Part shown: piece by piece, positions 62,039 to 64,000 of the stretch
Layout of the letters: every line of letters starts with the position of its first letter
Position numbering within the stretch: the first letter of the stretch is position 1
Source: VXYL01 sp965116345
GTDB taxonomy: Bacteria; Pseudomonadota; Gammaproteobacteria; Pseudomonadales; Azotimanducaceae
Direction: 5' to 3'
Length of the DNA: 64,000 bases
NCBI GenBank assembly: GCA_965116345.1
Contig: OZ220680.1
Coordinates: 1,302,001-1,366,000, forward strand
Program-made: the position numbers and the translations under genes
Notes under the pieces: generated by a model
What the model was told of the DNA's origin: nothing
Seen by the model: only the letters and a program-made list of their open reading frames with translations
The model's database searches: none

Positions 62039-63778
62039 GTGCCGGAGAACGCCATCACCGCCCGACTGCGCACCTTCGCTCTCTTCGCCTTTGCCATGAT
62101 CGTCGCCGCCATCGTCGGCGTCACCGTCTCGCCGACGTGGACCGTCGAGCAAGTCCGGCTGGACGTCTTGGAGGACGACGCCGGCATCTACTACGTAATG
62201 GAGGCGGAACGGGTCTATTTCAGCGCCATTCCCATTGCCAACGCCGAACTCGATCCGGCCCGCATCGCCGAGTCGGGGGAGACGCCGCAAGCGACGGAGG
62301 AGTTCGTCGCCGTCGACGAGGGGGCCGACGGCACCGCCTACTTCAAGCTGGTCGCACAACCCCACTGGGGCTGGTGGTCGCTGTTGCCGGCGGTGGTGGC
62401 GGTGATGCTCTGCTGGGTCACCAAGGAACCCATCACCGCGCTCCTCGGCGGCATCATCACCGGCGCGCTGGTTCTCGGCCAGTACGACCTTACCGGCGAG
62501 GTGCTGATTCCCGAGTTGGGCACCACCAAGGCCGCCGGGATCCTGATTCTCTACCTGTGGCTGCTCGGCGGGCTTATGGGGGTCTGGTCGCGCACCGGCG
62601 CGGCCCAGGCGTTCGCCGAGTTGATGACCCGGCACGTGGTCCGGGGCCCGCGAACGGCGAAGCTCGTGGCCTGGTTCCTCGGGGTCATTTTCTTCCAGGG
62701 CGGCACGGTCAGCACCGTGCTCGTCGGCACCACCGTCAAGCCGCTGGCCGACAAGGAGCGGGTGAGTCACGAGGAGCTGGCCTACGTGGTCGACTCCACC
62801 GCCTCGCCCATCGCTTCGCAGCTCGCCTTCAACGCCTGGCCGGCGTACGTGCAGGCCTTCATCTTCGTCGCCGGCGTCAGTTTTCTCGCCACGGAAACGG
62901 ATCGCATCAGCTTCTTCTTCCAGAGCGTGCCGTTCTGCTTCTACGCCATATTCGCCGTGCTCGGCACCCTCTTGCTGAGTGTCGAGAAACCTCCCTTCCT
63001 CGGCAAACAGTTGCGTGAGGCCATGGAGCGGGCACGCACCACCGGTGAACTCGACGCGCCGGGCGCCGAACCCCTCTCCGCCAAGGAACTCCAGGCCAGC
63101 AACGTCCCCGAGGGCTACCGACCCAACGTGTTGGAGTTCTTCCTGCCACTGGGCACGCTGATCGGGATCGCCATCGGCACGTTCGTCATCTTCGGCTCGC
63201 CCAACGTGCAGTGGGCCTTCGGCGGCGCCCTGGTGCTGGCCTCGGGCATCGCCCTGGCCAAGGGCATGTCGCTGAAGAACCTGATCGCCGGCTATCACGA
63301 CGGCATCAAGGGCGTCGTCCTCGGCTCCGTGATCCTGCTGCTCGCCATCACCATCGGCAGCATCAGCCAGAAGACCGGCGGCGGCATCTTCCTGGTCGAA
63401 CAGCTCGGCGACACCCTGCCCTATTTCATCCTGCCGGTGATGTTCCAGGTGATGACCATGGTCATCGCGTTCTCCACCGGCACGAGCTGGGGAACCTACG
63501 CCGTGGCCTTCCCGCTCGCCATGCCGCTCGCCTGGGCGGTGGCCAACGCCCAGGGACTGTCGCATCCGGAACTGTTCATGACCCTGTGCTTCGCCGCGGT
63601 GATGGACGGCAGCGTCTACGGCGACCAGTGCTCGCCGATCTCCGACACCACGGTCTTGAGTTCGATGTGCACCGGCTGCGACCTGATGGACCACGTCAAA
63701 ACGCAGATTCCGCAAGCCAGCATCGCCGCCATCCTCGCCGCGGTGTGCTGGACGGTGGTAGCGTTCTTCACCGCCTGA
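62039..63778 (+). CDS. NhaC-family Na+/H+ antiporter-like transporter
   Basis: The 579-residue protein has about 12 membrane helices. After one N-terminal helix a periplasmic insert of about 70 residues occurs (TWTVEQVRLDVLEDDAGIYY). NhaC marks are WWSLLPAVVAVMLCWVTKEP, LGVIFFQGGTVSTVLVGTTV, YVVDSTASPIASQLAFNAWP, IAFSTGTSWGTYAVAFPLAM and DGSVYGDQCSPISDTTVLSS. Start GTG. The N-terminal insert is unusual. It is 71 bp after the F420 operon, with no obvious functional tie. Confidence 0.88.
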   Translation: MPENAITARLRTFALFAFAMIVAAIVGVTVSPTWTVEQVRLDVLEDDAGIYYVMEAERVYFSAIPIANAELDPARIAESGETPQATEEFVAVDEGADGTAYFKLVAQPHWGWWSLLPAVVAVMLCWVTKEPITALLGGIITGALVLGQYDLTGEVLIPELGTTKAAGILILYLWLLGGLMGVWSRTGAAQAFAELMTRHVVRGPRTAKLVAWFLGVIFFQGGTVSTVLVGTTVKPLADKERVSHEELAYVVDSTASPIASQLAFNAWPAYVQAFIFVAGVSFLATETDRISFFFQSVPFCFYAIFAVLGTLLLSVEKPPFLGKQLREAMERARTTGELDAPGAEPLSAKELQASNVPEGYRPNVLEFFLPLGTLIGIAIGTFVIFGSPNVQWAFGGALVLASGIALAKGMSLKNLIAGYHDGIKGVVLGSVILLLAITIGSISQKTGGGIFLVEQLGDTLPYFILPVMFQVMTMVIAFSTGTSWGTYAVAFPLAMPLAWAVANAQGLSHPELFMTLCFAAVMDGSVYGDQCSPISDTTVLSSMCTGCDLMDHVKTQIPQASIAAILAAVCWTVVAFFTA

Positions 63779-63792
63779 AACAGGAGCCACAG

Positions 63793-64000
63793 ATGGTCAC
63801 GATCTTCCACGTCAAAGGCACCCGCGGTGTGCGGGCGATCTGGCTCTGCGAAGAGCTGGCGATCCCCTACGAGGTCGAGTTCGTCGACTTCTCGCCGAGG
63901 TTCAAGAACAGCCCCGAGTGGCGTGCCAAGAGTCCCACCGGCAAGGTGCCGGCGATGACCGACGACGGCTTGACGATGTTCGAGTCCGGCGCGATCTGCG
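63793..64000 (+). CDS. Glutathione S-transferase, N-terminal part (runs off the window)
   Basis: The start has AGGAG 7 nt before the ATG. The 69 visible residues form the thioredoxin-like GST domain: VTIFHVKGTRGVRAIWLCEE, EVEFVDFSPRFKNSPEWRAK and SPTGKVPAMTDDGLTMFESG (cis-Pro and the Glu-Ser glutathione site). The helical domain lies beyond the end. It follows the antiporter after 14 bp. Confidence 0.9.
   Translation, partial: MVTIFHVKGTRGVRAIWLCEELAIPYEVEFVDFSPRFKNSPEWRAKSPTGKVPAMTDDGLTMFESGAIC

Overview
The window is GC-rich, densely packed chromosomal DNA from a gammaproteobacterium, probably uncultured. Three blocks point to this group by gene order: trpG-trpD-trpC-osmC-like-coq7, aroQ-accB-prmA-(DUF3426)-purH-purD, and mutY-yggX; divergent rpmE/priA and hslR-pckA-gshA add to it. 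The blocks match the order I recall from Pseudomonas-type genomes, but several members are missing or cut down. There is no crp/vfr or speD next to trpC/coq7, no accC between accB and prmA, no dusB or fis before purH, purH is only its N-terminal IMP-cyclohydrolase half, dsbD is only its N-terminal periplasmic domain, and hisB and hisA are adjacent without hisH.

Layout: 1-3.2 kb, tryptophan genes with an OsmC and a VOC protein. 3.2-9.9 kb, a minus-strand run: coq7, a cyclic-nucleotide-type sensor, purD, purH-N, a zinc-ribbon/DUF3426 protein, prmA, accB, aroQ and a DsbD-alpha protein. 9.9-12.2 kb, envelope lipoproteins including a PCu(A)C copper chaperone, and a DUF2333 protein. 12.5-17.7 kb, a proton-pumping pyrophosphatase and a PPi-type phosphofructokinase around an FG-GAP repeat protein. 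17.7-28.9 kb, mpl, an acyl-CoA dehydrogenase, a CtpA-type protease, a GT2-GtrA fusion, hisA/hisB, mutY/yggX, a GST and a methyltransferase with a tiny membrane partner. 28.9-34.5 kb, a gene-poor accessory stretch with tRNA-Phe, a frameshifted Cys-rich secreted protein plus a secreted TPR-like protein, an IS5-type transposase scrap, a tyrosine integrase and a palindromic operator. 34.5-46.1 kb, a PQQ dehydrogenase, pnuC, mannose-1-phosphate guanylyltransferase, a TonB receptor with a Fur-like site, a luciferase-like flavin/F420 oxidoreductase, a PanE-like reductase, a PhyH dioxygenase, a thiolase with its DUF35 partner, and a candidate structured RNA. 46.2-58.8 kb, cysQ, hslR, pckA, gshA, acpH, an M48 protease, rpmE, priA, a second PhyH and a prolyl oligopeptidase. 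58.9-62.0 kb, a coenzyme F420 operon (npdG-like reductase, cofE, cofD, cofC), then an NhaC-type antiporter and the start of a GST.

The strongest unusual signals are four. (1) A family of REP-like hairpins carries a GTAG foot, an 8-bp stem that covaries between copies and a fixed CTTGT loop. In three genes (the FG-GAP gene, pfp and cysQ) the stop codon TAG lies inside the GTAG, always as CCG-TAG-GGG in frame. (2) An F420 operon sits in a gammaproteobacterial background, with an LLM-family oxidoreductase in the same window. (3) Stand-alone half-enzymes (PurH N-domain, DsbD alpha domain) stand where full genes are expected. (4) A stable closed-stem RNA candidate at 44.4 kb has an extended -10 promoter placed exactly at its 5' edge.

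All calls come from reading the translations and DNA directly. No database search was possible, so family names rest on motif recognition and domain counts, and start codons were chosen by alignment memory, Shine-Dalgarno sites and overlaps.
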